Positions 43,708 through 51,596 of a stretch of 64,000 nt of DNA are shown here, in pieces. The translations under genes and the position numbers were made by a program. The DNA lies in NCBI GenBank assembly GCA_046541575.1, contig JBKHDA010000001.1:30963-94962 (forward strand). Reading direction: 5' to 3'. This DNA comes from Halanaerobium sp046541575. Its GTDB lineage: Bacteria; Bacillota; Halanaerobiia; Halanaerobiales; Halanaerobiaceae. The notes under the pieces were generated by a model. The model saw nothing but the letters and a program-made list of their open reading frames with translations. It had not been told where the DNA came from and ran no database searches. How positions within the stretch are numbered: the stretch's first letter is position 1; the number at the start of each line of letters is the position of its first letter.

Positions 43708-46014
43708 TTGAATCACGAAGATTTTTTTAAGATTAAAGATGACTGGAATTTACAAATTGAAAGTTTAAAAGAAGAACAGCTTGTTCATTACGGCAGTAAT
43801 TTACTGTGTGGAAATGGATATTTAGGTTATAGAGGTACTCTGGAAGAATGGGGTAAAGATCAATATCAGGCCTGTATTATAACTGATACATATGACATGG
43901 CTGATGGTAAATGGAGAGAACTTTCTAATTCTCCTAATGCATTAACAACAGAGCTAATGGTTGGAGAAGAAAAAATAGGTGATTATCCCGGTCAATTAAA
44001 GATGGATACTGAATTGGATTTTAATTTTAAATATGGAGTTTTTAAAAGAATATCAGAATCAAAGATAGATAGTGAAATTGAAATAATTTCAGAAAGATTT
44101 GCCTCATATGATAATCTCCATTTGATTGCAAATAATTATAAAGTAAATAATTTAGCGAAAAAAGAATTAGAATTAAAAATAGGAATAAATGGAGATGTCT
44201 GGGATTTAAATGGATCTCATTTAGAAAATTTCAGTGGAGAATATGATTCAAATAAAAATATATTATATTTAAAGGCTGAGACCGGGGAAAGCGAGATAAC
44301 TCTGGTGACAGCTTTATCTTTTAAATTCAAAGATGGTAAGGTAAAAAATGTAAAGGTTGAAAATGAGGAAAAGTCTATCTACCTTTTAATAAATGTTGAG
44401 GCTGAGTCAGGTAAAATAAATTTAGACAGAAATATGATTGTATATTCAAGTAATGACCTGGAAAACCCATTAGAAGCCGCTCTTAATGATGCAGTTGAAA
44501 CTCTTGAATCCGGTTATAAAAAACTTAAAAAAGATCATCAGGCAGTCTGGGATAAAAAATGGGAACTGATGGATATTAAAATAGAGGGTAATCATCTTGA
44601 TCAGCTGGCAGTAAGATTTAACCTCTATCACAATATCATAGCAACTCCAGCTCACAGCGAGCGATTACCAATTGGTGCTCGTGGTTTGTCCTGCCAGGCA
44701 TATCAGGGAGCTGCTTTCTGGGATCAGGAAATTTTCAATTTACCTATGTTTCTATTTACTGAAACTGAAACTGCAAAAAATATATTAAAATACCGCTATC
44801 ATACTTTAGACGGAGCCCGTAAAAAAGCTGAAGATTTAGGCTATGATGGAGCATTTTATGCCTGGATTTCGGGTAAAAGTGGAAAAGAGCTGTGTCCTTC
44901 CTTTTTCTTTAAAGATGTAATCAGCGGACGTAAAATTAGAAATCATTTTAATGACTGGCAGATACATGTTTCGCCTGATATAAGTTATACAATCTGGAAA
45001 TACTATTTAGCAACTGAAGATATTGATTTTATTGTTGATTATGGTTCAGAAATTTTATTTGAAGTGGCGCGATTTTTACATTCAAGGGTCCATTACAACC
45101 AATATAAAGATCAGTATGAGATTATTCGTCTTTTGGGTCCGGATGAATATCACGAAAATGTAGATAATAATGCCTTTACAAATTACCAGACACATTTTGC
45201 ACTTAAAAAGGCACTATATTTTTATCATAAAATGGAAAATGAATATCCTAAAAAACTAAATAACTTAAAAAATAAAATTCAGCTGCACGATTCTGAAGTT
45301 ACAGCCTGGCAGCAGATTGCAGAAAAAATTTATTTGCCGCAGCCAGATGAGAATAATCTAATTGAGCAGTTTGACGGTTATTTTGAGCTGGAAGATACTA
45401 CTGCTGAAGTGCTGGAAGAAAGATTAATTGATAAGGAAGAATACTGGGGTTGGCCTAATGGGGTAGCTGTATTTACTCAGGTAATCAAACAGGCAGATGT
45501 TATCCAGTTATTTACACTGCATGATATATTCTCAAAAGAAGTACTGGCTGCTAATTATGACTATTATGAACCGAGAACACAGCATGGTTCTTCTTTAAGT
45601 CCATCACAGTATGCAGTGGTTGCAGCAGAACTTGGAAGAGCAGAAGAGGCTTATGATTACTTTAAAAAATCAGCATTTATTGATTTGATGAGTACAAATA
45701 AAGCTGTAAGTGGAGGGACCTTTATTGGTGGAGTTCATACTGCAGCTGCAGGAGGAATCTGGCAGCTGATTGTAAATGGTTTTGTTGGTATGAAAATTGA
45801 TAGAGCGGGACTTTCTTTTAAACCTGTACTCTGCCAGGAATGGGAAGAAATTGATTTTAAACTTAATTATCGAGATAAAAAGTTTAGTGTAGTTTTAAAT
45901 CAGGATCAATTTAAGTTGAGATCTGATACAGAAAATGAAGAAAAATTAGAATTTAGAGTTTTTGAAAATGAATATACTCTTCAACCTGCAGAAGAAATTA
46001 CAATTGAAATATAA
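43708..46014 (+). CDS. glycoside hydrolase family 65 phosphorylase (alpha-glucoside phosphorylase)
   Basis: A 768-residue GH65 enzyme: N-terminal beta-sandwich, an (alpha/alpha)6 barrel with GAAFWDQEIFNLPMF and the catalytic acid Glu480 in LLGPDEYHENVDN, and the C-terminal beta domain (GLSFKPVLCQEW). Family members phosphorolyse maltose, trehalose, kojibiose, nigerose or glucosylglycerol, releasing beta-glucose 1-phosphate. Specificity cannot be read by eye. TTG start after AGGAGGT. No beta-phosphoglucomutase lies beside it, unlike many such operons. Confidence 0.9.
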   Translation: MNHEDFFKIKDDWNLQIESLKEEQLVHYGSNLLCGNGYLGYRGTLEEWGKDQYQACIITDTYDMADGKWRELSNSPNALTTELMVGEEKIGDYPGQLKMDTELDFNFKYGVFKRISESKIDSEIEIISERFASYDNLHLIANNYKVNNLAKKELELKIGINGDVWDLNGSHLENFSGEYDSNKNILYLKAETGESEITLVTALSFKFKDGKVKNVKVENEEKSIYLLINVEAESGKINLDRNMIVYSSNDLENPLEAALNDAVETLESGYKKLKKDHQAVWDKKWELMDIKIEGNHLDQLAVRFNLYHNIIATPAHSERLPIGARGLSCQAYQGAAFWDQEIFNLPMFLFTETETAKNILKYRYHTLDGARKKAEDLGYDGAFYAWISGKSGKELCPSFFFKDVISGRKIRNHFNDWQIHVSPDISYTIWKYYLATEDIDFIVDYGSEILFEVARFLHSRVHYNQYKDQYEIIRLLGPDEYHENVDNNAFTNYQTHFALKKALYFYHKMENEYPKKLNNLKNKIQLHDSEVTAWQQIAEKIYLPQPDENNLIEQFDGYFELEDTTAEVLEERLIDKEEYWGWPNGVAVFTQVIKQADVIQLFTLHDIFSKEVLAANYDYYEPRTQHGSSLSPSQYAVVAAELGRAEEAYDYFKKSAFIDLMSTNKAVSGGTFIGGVHTAAAGGIWQLIVNGFVGMKIDRAGLSFKPVLCQEWEEIDFKLNYRDKKFSVVLNQDQFKLRSDTENEEKLEFRVFENEYTLQPAEEITIEI

Positions 46015-46043
46015 GCAATTTTTTAGAAAGAGTAATATCAAAA

Positions 46044-46069
46044 AAGGCTCCCTGTTAACAGGGAGCCTT
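46044..46069. terminator. bidirectional terminator between convergent operons
   Basis: A perfect 26-base palindrome with arms AAGGCTCCCTGTT and AACAGGGAGCCTT. The A run before it provides a U run for minus-strand transcripts from the ABC operon; the plus-strand GH65 transcript has a weaker TTAAAT tail. Confidence 0.85.
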
Positions 46070-46096
46070 AAATATTTTCTTGAATTTAAAATGATA

Positions 46097-46894
46097 TTAA
46101 ACTGAAAGCAGCATTCGGTCATTATTAAACTTACTACCATGTTTAATTTCAAACATTTTAAGCAATTTTTCTATTGTTAGATCATTTTTTTCTTCACCAT
46201 CAATATCGTAAATAATCTGACCACCATCCATCATAATTAAGCGGTTACCCATTTTGATAGCATCTTCCATATTGTGGGTAATCATTAAAGTTGTAATGTT
46301 GTTTTCATTCACCAGATCTGCAGTCAACCTCTTTATTTTTATAGCTGTTGCAGGATCTAAAGCAGCTGTATGCTCATCTAAAAGTAGTAAACGTGGGTTA
46401 GCTACAGTGGCCATAAGAAGTGTTAAAGCCTGCCGCTGACCACCTGATAATAGTTTAACCTTAGTAGTTAATCTTTTTTCTAAACCCAGATCAATCTTTT
46501 CTAAATGTTTACGCATGATTTCTCTTTTGTGTTTATTTAGTCCCCATTTAAGTGAAAGGTTATTTGACTTTGAGATTGCAAGTGAAAGATTTTCTTCAAT
46601 TGTCATCTCAGGAGATGTTCCGGCTAATGGGTTTTGAAAAACACGGCCAATTTTTTGAGCACATTTATATTCTGTTTTTTTAGTAATGTTTTCATTATCC
46701 AAAATAATGCTTCCATTGTCTACCGGGAAAACACCAGCAATAGAATTTAAAAGAGTTGATTTTCCTGCTCCATTACTCCCTACAATTGTAATAAAGTCTC
46801 CTTCATTAACAGTTAAATCTATTTTTTTAATTGCTACGTTCTCGTTTGGAGTACCTTTGTAAAAAATTTTTTCTAAGTTTTTGACTTTCAGCAT
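46097..46894 (-). CDS. ABC transporter ATPase (TrpZ-like, partner of PF04392 binding protein)
   Basis: A 265-residue ATPase: Walker A VGSNGAGKSTLLN, Q-loop FQNPLAGTSPEMT, signature LLSGGQRQALTLLMA, Walker B LLLLDEHTAALD and MITHNMEDAI. The DEHTAALDP Walker B is typical of ATPases paired with TrpXY-type transporters. It follows its permease gene by six bases. Powers import at the cytoplasmic membrane. Confidence 0.92.
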   Translation of the reverse strand: MLKVKNLEKIFYKGTPNENVAIKKIDLTVNEGDFITIVGSNGAGKSTLLNSIAGVFPVDNGSIILDNENITKKTEYKCAQKIGRVFQNPLAGTSPEMTIEENLSLAISKSNNLSLKWGLNKHKREIMRKHLEKIDLGLEKRLTTKVKLLSGGQRQALTLLMATVANPRLLLLDEHTAALDPATAIKIKRLTADLVNENNITTLMITHNMEDAIKMGNRLIMMDGGQIIYDIDGEEKNDLTIEKLLKMFEIKHGSKFNNDRMLLSV

Positions 46895-46900
46895 ATTTTA

Positions 46901-47767
46901 TCACCTCAATGCCTTTTTTATTCTTGGAGTTGATAAGAAAATTATAACAAGAATTGCAGTTAACAACTTTAAATCGGAAGCTGCCAGTCCCAGATTGAGT
47001 GCAATAGAGATACTAAAACGGTAAAGAATAGACCCTATAATAACACCAATTGTGGCAATTATTATTGATTTTTCCCCGATTACAACTTCACCAATAATCA
47101 CAGAAGCAAGACCGGCTATAATAGTACCAACACCCATATTTACATCTGCAAATCCCTGATACTGACCGACAAGTGCACCTGATAAGGAAACCAGTGCATT
47201 GGAAATGATTAAGCCCAGCATTTTCATTGAGTTAGTGCTAATCCCCATACTTCTAATCATCTGTGGATTATCACCGGTAGCTCTTAATGCAAAACCTATT
47301 TGAGTATTTAAAAATGCATCAAGAACTAATTTGACAGCAGTTATAACTACAATCAGTAAAAGTAAATTGTTCCAGGGATAGGGCACTCCCATGTCTCTAA
47401 TAAAAGAAAAAATAGTTCCTTTACCAATTAGCGGAATATTTGGTCTACCCATTATTCTTAAATTAATTGAGTATAAAGAGGTCATTGTTAAAATACCGGA
47501 TAAAAGAGGAGCTATTTTTAGCTTGGTATTTAAAAAACCTGTAATTGCTCCAGCAAGTCCACCGGCGATAATAGATGCCCCCAGAGAATAAAATGGATTC
47601 ATTCCCATGGTTAATAATCTAGCTGAGATAGCAGCTCCTAAAGGGAGACTGCCGTCAACAGTAAGGTCAGCAAAATCAAGAATTCTAAAAGATATAAATA
47701 CACCCAGGGCCATGATCCCAAAAGCCAGACCCTGTTCTAAAGACGTAATTACAAAACTTAGACTCAT
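46901..47767 (-). CDS. ABC transporter permease (TrpY-like)
   Basis: A permease of about 288 residues with 8-9 hydrophobic segments, of the branched-chain-like family found with PF04392 binding proteins: LEQGLAFGIMALGVFISFRI, ADLTVDGSLPLGAA, and LGASIIAGGLAGAITGFLN. ATG 47767 is preferred, 5 bases after GAGGTG; a GTG at 47779 is part of that site. Middle gene of a binding protein-permease-ATPase operon. Confidence 0.9.
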   Translation of the reverse strand: MSLSFVITSLEQGLAFGIMALGVFISFRILDFADLTVDGSLPLGAAISARLLTMGMNPFYSLGASIIAGGLAGAITGFLNTKLKIAPLLSGILTMTSLYSINLRIMGRPNIPLIGKGTIFSFIRDMGVPYPWNNLLLLIVVITAVKLVLDAFLNTQIGFALRATGDNPQMIRSMGISTNSMKMLGLIISNALVSLSGALVGQYQGFADVNMGVGTIIAGLASVIIGEVVIGEKSIIIATIGVIIGSILYRFSISIALNLGLAASDLKLLTAILVIIFLSTPRIKKALR

Positions 47768-47817
47768 AACACACCTCACACCATTTCTAAACTATATATT
47801 TTATTAACAATTTCATT

Positions 47818-48798
47818 TTATTCCTGGTTAATTTCTTCATAAGTTTCATCAGCTCTCTCTAATACATCATCCGGGATTTCCAGATCAAGATTCTCAGCAG
47901 CTTTTGTATTTAAATATAATTTTAGTTCATCAGAACTTTCAACAGCCATTTCAGCTGGATTTTCACCATTAAGAACTCGGGCTGCCATTTTACCGGTTTG
48001 AATACCTAATAATTTATAGTCAATTCCTAAAGTTGCAATCGCTCCCTGTTTAACCTGCCCATTTTCTGAGGCAAATACCGGGATATTGTTTTCATTAGTA
48101 ATATTTAAAACAGATGGTAAAGCAGAAACAATAATATTGTCAGTTGGTACATAAATTGCATCAACATCTCCAATTAGAGAGGAGGTAGCCAGACTAACCT
48201 CACTACTGTTGCTTACTGTTCCTTCATGCAGTTCAATTCCCATTTCTTCAGCAGTTTCTTTTGCCAGGTCTACCTGGACAACTGAATTCACTTCACCTGG
48301 ATTATAAAGTACTCCGAGGTCAGAAATTTCCGGAAGGAACTCTTTTATTAATTTAACCTGTTCAGCAACCGGATTCATATCCGTAGTTCCTGTAAGATTT
48401 CCACCGGGAGCTTCCATACTTTCTACTATACCTGCTTCTTCAGGATCAGTAACTGCAGTAAATAATACCGGTGTATCTGAAATTACATTTGCTGCGGCCT
48501 GAGCATTAGGAGTAGCAATTGCTAAAATTAAATCAAGATCATTATCCTTGAACTGTTGAGAAATTGATTGAGCAGTAGAAAAATCGGCCTGAGCGTTTTG
48601 AGTATTAAACTCAACCTCATCTTCACTAAATCCTTCTTCTGCTAAACCTTCAATAAAGCCTTCACGTGCTGCATCTAAAGCTGGATGCTCAACAAACTGT
48701 GAAATACCTATCTTATATTCCTGAGCACCTGCAGTTAAAGCGGTGGTTAAAATCAACATAAAAGTTAACACTAATACAATTAAAAGTTCTTTTTTCAT
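47818..48798 (-). CDS. ABC transporter substrate-binding protein, PF04392 (TrpX-like)
   Basis: A 326-residue binding protein of the ABC_sub_bind family. The signal peptide ends LTAGAQEYK without a lipobox Cys. Family features: IGISQFVEHPALDAAREGF, LILAIATPNAQAA, PVLFTAVTDPEEAG and NLTGTTDMNPVAEQ. In streptococci this family (TrpX/TrpYZ) imports tryptophan; others are uncharacterised. ATG 48798 follows AGGGGAG; the longer frame to 48846 runs into the leader and is rejected. A terminator-bearing leader and a hutP gene lie directly upstream. Confidence 0.9.
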   Translation of the reverse strand: MKKELLIVLVLTFMLILTTALTAGAQEYKIGISQFVEHPALDAAREGFIEGLAEEGFSEDEVEFNTQNAQADFSTAQSISQQFKDNDLDLILAIATPNAQAAANVISDTPVLFTAVTDPEEAGIVESMEAPGGNLTGTTDMNPVAEQVKLIKEFLPEISDLGVLYNPGEVNSVVQVDLAKETAEEMGIELHEGTVSNSSEVSLATSSLIGDVDAIYVPTDNIIVSALPSVLNITNENNIPVFASENGQVKQGAIATLGIDYKLLGIQTGKMAARVLNGENPAEMAVESSDELKLYLNTKAAENLDLEIPDDVLERADETYEEINQE

Positions 48799-48803
48799 TT
48801 TTA

Positions 48804-48979
48804 CTCCCCTTTCTAACTGGTAGTGGGGATAATAATAAAAAAACACTCCTGGTGGAGTGTTAAATAGCTTTCAGCTAAATAGTTTAAAATAGGGTATAAA
48901 TGCCCCTTGATTAAACTAATAGCTCAGCTTTCCCTACAAATTTCTCCTACCGTATTACCATGCTACCAGTTATTTTATT
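48804..48979 (-). promoter_or_regulatory. structured leader RNA with terminator and ribosome-site hairpin (candidate HutP-controlled attenuator)
   Basis: Read on the minus strand, the RNA from about 48979 begins with TAACTGGTAG (48972-48963), which can pair over 10 bases with CTACCAGTTA (48823-48814) just before the ribosome site. Between them are a long interrupted hairpin (48929-48911 with 48887-48866; TTAGTTTAA-type arms), and then a terminator. The ribosome site AGGGGAG can be masked by TCCCC (48829-48825). GGTAGGAG near 48951 could pair with CTCCACC of the terminator as antiterminator. NAG-N4-NAG motifs, the HutP-type pattern, occur at 48925-48916 and 48877-48868. No T-box or known riboswitch consensus recognised. 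Confidence 0.6.
48837..48861 (-). terminator. intrinsic terminator in the ABC-operon leader
   Basis: On the minus strand AACACTCC (48861-48854) and GGAGTGTT (48849-48842) form an 8-pair stem with loop ACCA, followed by seven U (48843-48837). It lies 38 bases upstream of the start codon of the binding-protein gene, so it acts as an attenuator and not as an operon end. Confidence 0.85.
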
Positions 48980-48985
48980 TTCTTT

Positions 48986-49015
48986 ATTATACTATTATAA
49001 TAGCACTTTTGTCAA
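48986..49015 (-). promoter_or_regulatory. promoter of the PF04392 ABC operon
   Basis: On the minus strand TTGACA (49015-49010), an 18-base spacer and TATAAT (48991-48986) match both consensus boxes; a second TATAAT (48999-48994) is too close to the -35. Transcription would start near 48979, at the beginning of the structured leader. Confidence 0.75.
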
Positions 49016-49055
49016 CTGTAATTAGAAATAGCTTTTCTCTAACATAAGTATTTTT

Positions 49056-49478
49056 TTAAGACTGGTCATCCAGTAATGAACGATGGCTTAATCCAACAGT
49101 AACTTCATTTAAATTAAACATACCTACACCAAAAAATACAGCAACAACAATATGTTCTCCACTTCGGGCAACACCAATCTTACCTCCGACATTTAACCCC
49201 ATTGTTCTGGGCATGATCTGAGTAACTGCATCATGCGCTGCCCCGGCAACTGCTCCCTGAGCAACGTGGGATTCATTTATTATATTTTCTCTTTTAGCAG
49301 CAATAACTGCTCTTTCAATAATTTCAGGTACTGATTTATTAAATTCTCCCCCAAAATCAACAGCTGCAGTATTTATATCATCAGCTGCAAAATCTTTTTT
49401 TAATTCTTTTTCTTCACTTCGACTTGATATTGCCATTTTGATAGCTGCTTTTGCAGTTTCTAAACTATTATGTTCCAT
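49056..49478 (-). CDS. hutP: HutP-family RNA-binding antiterminator
   Basis: A 140-residue protein matching clostridial HutP: AVDFGGEFNKSVPEIIERAV, AAKRENII, ESHVAQGAVAGAAHD, MGLNVGGKIGVARSGEHI and NLNEVTVGLSHRS. In Bacillus HutP binds NAG-repeat RNA with histidine and Mg2+ to prevent termination in the hut operon; hutP is the first gene and the terminator follows it. Here no hut enzymes are nearby; instead an attenuator and an ABC transporter follow in the same direction. Ribosome site GAGGAGG. Family recognised from memory of motifs, not by search. Confidence 0.8.
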   Translation of the reverse strand: MEHNSLETAKAAIKMAISSRSEEKELKKDFAADDINTAAVDFGGEFNKSVPEIIERAVIAAKRENIINESHVAQGAVAGAAHDAVTQIMPRTMGLNVGGKIGVARSGEHIVVAVFFGVGMFNLNEVTVGLSHRSLLDDQS

Positions 49479-49508
49479 AATTTTTCCTCCTCTGTATTTG
49501 TTGTCTTA

Positions 49509-49517
49509 ATTATAGCA
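49509..49517 (-). promoter_or_regulatory. extended -10 promoter of hutP
   Basis: On the minus strand TG-C-TATAAT (49517-49509) is a consensus extended -10; the -35 region is weak. It lies 31 bases before the hutP start codon. Confidence 0.55.
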
Positions 49518-49617
49518 GAGATTTTAGCTAAAGTGAAATCAAATAAGTAAATAATTATTGATTTAAAAATTTTTTTATTTTAACTATATAAAATTGAGCT
49601 TTAATTGCATAATTAGC

Positions 49618-49626
49618 TGATATAAT
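49618..49626 (+). promoter_or_regulatory. extended -10 promoter of the MntP-like gene
   Basis: TG-A-TATAAT (49618-49626) is a perfect extended -10 on the plus strand, giving a leader of roughly 90 bases, AT-rich, without an evident riboswitch. Confidence 0.55.
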
Positions 49627-49721
49627 TTATAATATATTAATGTAATTATTTTCAAATCAATTTTCTGCTGATAAAATTAATTTTAATTATAAAGTATTAA
49701 AAAAGTTTGGAGGGGTTTAAA

Positions 49722-50267
49722 ATAAATATTTTACTCGTAGCTTTAGCCCTGGCTCTGGATGCAGCTGGTGTGACAATGGCAATCGGTTGTGGTACTAAAA
49801 CAAATTTAATAGAAAAAATCAAAGTTGTTTTTTCTTTTGGTTTTTTTCAATTTTTATTTGCTCTGCTTGGAGGTTTAGTGGGGCATTATGTTGATCAGAA
49901 TTTTTTTGCAATCTCTAATTACTTTAGTGGTACAGTTATATTTTTGCTGGGTATTTTTCTGATCAGAGAAGGATATAAAAATGAAGAAGAGTGTATTTAT
50001 AGAAAGCTTAGTCTCTGGGTAGTTATCGTTTTAGGTGTAAGTGTGAGTATTGATGCCCTTGGTGCTGGTTTTTCACTGCTTTATGATTTAGATTACTCAT
50101 TAATTTTACAGGACTCTTTAATAATTGGTTTAATTGCTTCTATAATTACTGCAGTTTCTTTTAAAATTGTTATCTACATTAAACATATTTCTTTAGTGGA
50201 AAAATATGCAGATTATTTAGGTGGATTTATTTTATTATTAATTGGAATTAATACTTTTTTTGTTTAA
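49722..50267 (+). CDS. MntP/YtaF-family membrane exporter with apparent AUA start
   Basis: A six-helix membrane protein of about 181 residues built of two similar halves, each with the family Asp motif: LALDAAGVTMAIG and VSIDALGAGFSL. MntP exports Mn2+; the related YtaF has unknown function. The only good ribosome site, GGAGGGG (49709-49715), is followed six bases later by ATA (49722), which gives the normal family N terminus; an ATT follows at 49728. The TTG at 49707 overlaps the ribosome site and has none of its own. So either a rare start codon is used or the start was lost. Confidence 0.8.
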   Translation: MNILLVALALALDAAGVTMAIGCGTKTNLIEKIKVVFSFGFFQFLFALLGGLVGHYVDQNFFAISNYFSGTVIFLLGIFLIREGYKNEEECIYRKLSLWVVIVLGVSVSIDALGAGFSLLYDLDYSLILQDSLIIGLIASIITAVSFKIVIYIKHISLVEKYADYLGGFILLLIGINTFFV

Positions 50268-50300
50268 AATAGAAATATATCTATATAAATTTTAAAAGAA

Positions 50301-50336
50301 CTGCCTCAGTCTGATCTTACTTGCAAACTGAGGCAG
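50301..50336. terminator. bidirectional terminator between convergent genes
   Basis: CTGCCTCAGT (50301-50310) pairs perfectly with ACTGAGGCAG (50327-50336); T-rich tail on the plus strand and A-rich flank for the minus-strand gene. Confidence 0.8.
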
Positions 50337-50390
50337 CTTTATTTTTTGAATCATATTGAGAAAGTTTCTGTTCCAATATTTGGATAATAC

Positions 50391-51557
50391 TTATATTTTA
50401 GTTAAAAGAGTAATTACTTCGATATGTTTCGTGTGTGGAAACATATCTACTGCTTTAAATTTTTGCAGTTTGTAATTATGATTTTCCAGTTCTTTTAAAT
50501 CTCGTGCTAAGCTCTTTGGATTACAGGAGATATATAAAATCTCATTTGCTTCTGCGGCAGCAATTTTTGTAAGAGCTTTAGGATTAATCCCGGGTCTTGG
50601 AGGGTCAATAACCAGCAGATCTGGACTCTGATCAATTTCATTAATTTTTTCCAACACATCTCCAGCAATATATTCTGTATTTTGAACATTATTTAGCCTG
50701 GCATTTTCAGCAGCTCTCTCAGCAGCTTCCTGGTCAATTTCTATCCCATAGATTTTTGCAGCATCAGCAGCAATAGACTGGGAAATAGTTCCAGCTCCAC
50801 AGTAAAGATCATAAACCACCTTATCTTCAGCACTGCTTATATATTTTTCTGCCTCAGAGTATAATAATTCTGCTCCTTTTGTATTGGTCTGGAAAAAGGA
50901 AAGAGAATCAATTTTAAATTGATTATCCAGCAGCTGATCATAAAAGTAATTACGTCCGTGATAGATTTTCATTTCATCACAGCTTACCTGATCTGAAAAA
51001 TCATCATTAATTGTCTGGATAAATCCAACCAGCTCTCCCTGTAAATCAAGAGCTTTTAATTGTTCAGTTAGGGGAGAAAAATCATGATTCTGCTGGCTGG
51101 TAGTAATCAGATTGGCTACAAGCTCTCCAGTATTGATGCCCTTTCTAATTACCAGGTTTCGCAAAAAACCTTCTCTTAATTTAATATGGTATTTTTTGAA
51201 TTCATTTTCCCGGCAGTATTCTAAGATAGTACTTAAAATATCTCTAAAATCCTGATCAACTAATAAACATTGATCAACTGTAATTACATCAAATCTTCTG
51301 CCCCGGGGATGCATTCCCAGCTGCAGAGTACCGCCTTTTTTTAAATCCCCAAAACTAAACTCCATATTATTTCTGTATTCATAAATATCAGGACTTGCTA
51401 GAATCCCTTCAAAATTATCAGTTTCAATTTTTTTTTCTTTAAAAATTTCTAAAAGATTATTCTTTTTGTCTTTCAGCTGTTTAGAATAGGGTACTTCCTG
51501 AATTGAACAGCCCCCACAGCGATCATAATGAACACATAAATCTTTATTTTTTGTCAA
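50391..51557 (-). CDS. 23S rRNA (uracil-C5)-methyltransferase, RlmD/RumA family
   Basis: A 388-residue SAM-dependent RNA methyltransferase. The 4Fe-4S cysteines are in CVHYDRCGGCSIQ with a fourth in VDQCLLVD. The SAM site is YDLYCGAGTISQSIA, followed by LLVIDPPRPGINP and the catalytic Cys in YISCNPKSLARDL. The N-terminal TRAM domain usual in RumA is missing, as in several clostridial members. TTG start after AGGAGG. Whether it acts on 23S rRNA or tRNA cannot be decided from sequence alone. Confidence 0.9.
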   Translation of the reverse strand: MTKNKDLCVHYDRCGGCSIQEVPYSKQLKDKKNNLLEIFKEKKIETDNFEGILASPDIYEYRNNMEFSFGDLKKGGTLQLGMHPRGRRFDVITVDQCLLVDQDFRDILSTILEYCRENEFKKYHIKLREGFLRNLVIRKGINTGELVANLITTSQQNHDFSPLTEQLKALDLQGELVGFIQTINDDFSDQVSCDEMKIYHGRNYFYDQLLDNQFKIDSLSFFQTNTKGAELLYSEAEKYISSAEDKVVYDLYCGAGTISQSIAADAAKIYGIEIDQEAAERAAENARLNNVQNTEYIAGDVLEKINEIDQSPDLLVIDPPRPGINPKALTKIAAAEANEILYISCNPKSLARDLKELENHNYKLQKFKAVDMFPHTKHIEVITLLTKI

Positions 51558-51596
51558 AATTGAGCCTCCTATAATTTATTTAAGCTGCAGATCAGC

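Noticed and set aside
48799..49055. T-box riboswitch before the TrpX-like transporter
   Set aside because: A T-box is common before trpXYZ, but the antiterminator core GGGTGGNACCGCG is absent and no stem I motifs were found.
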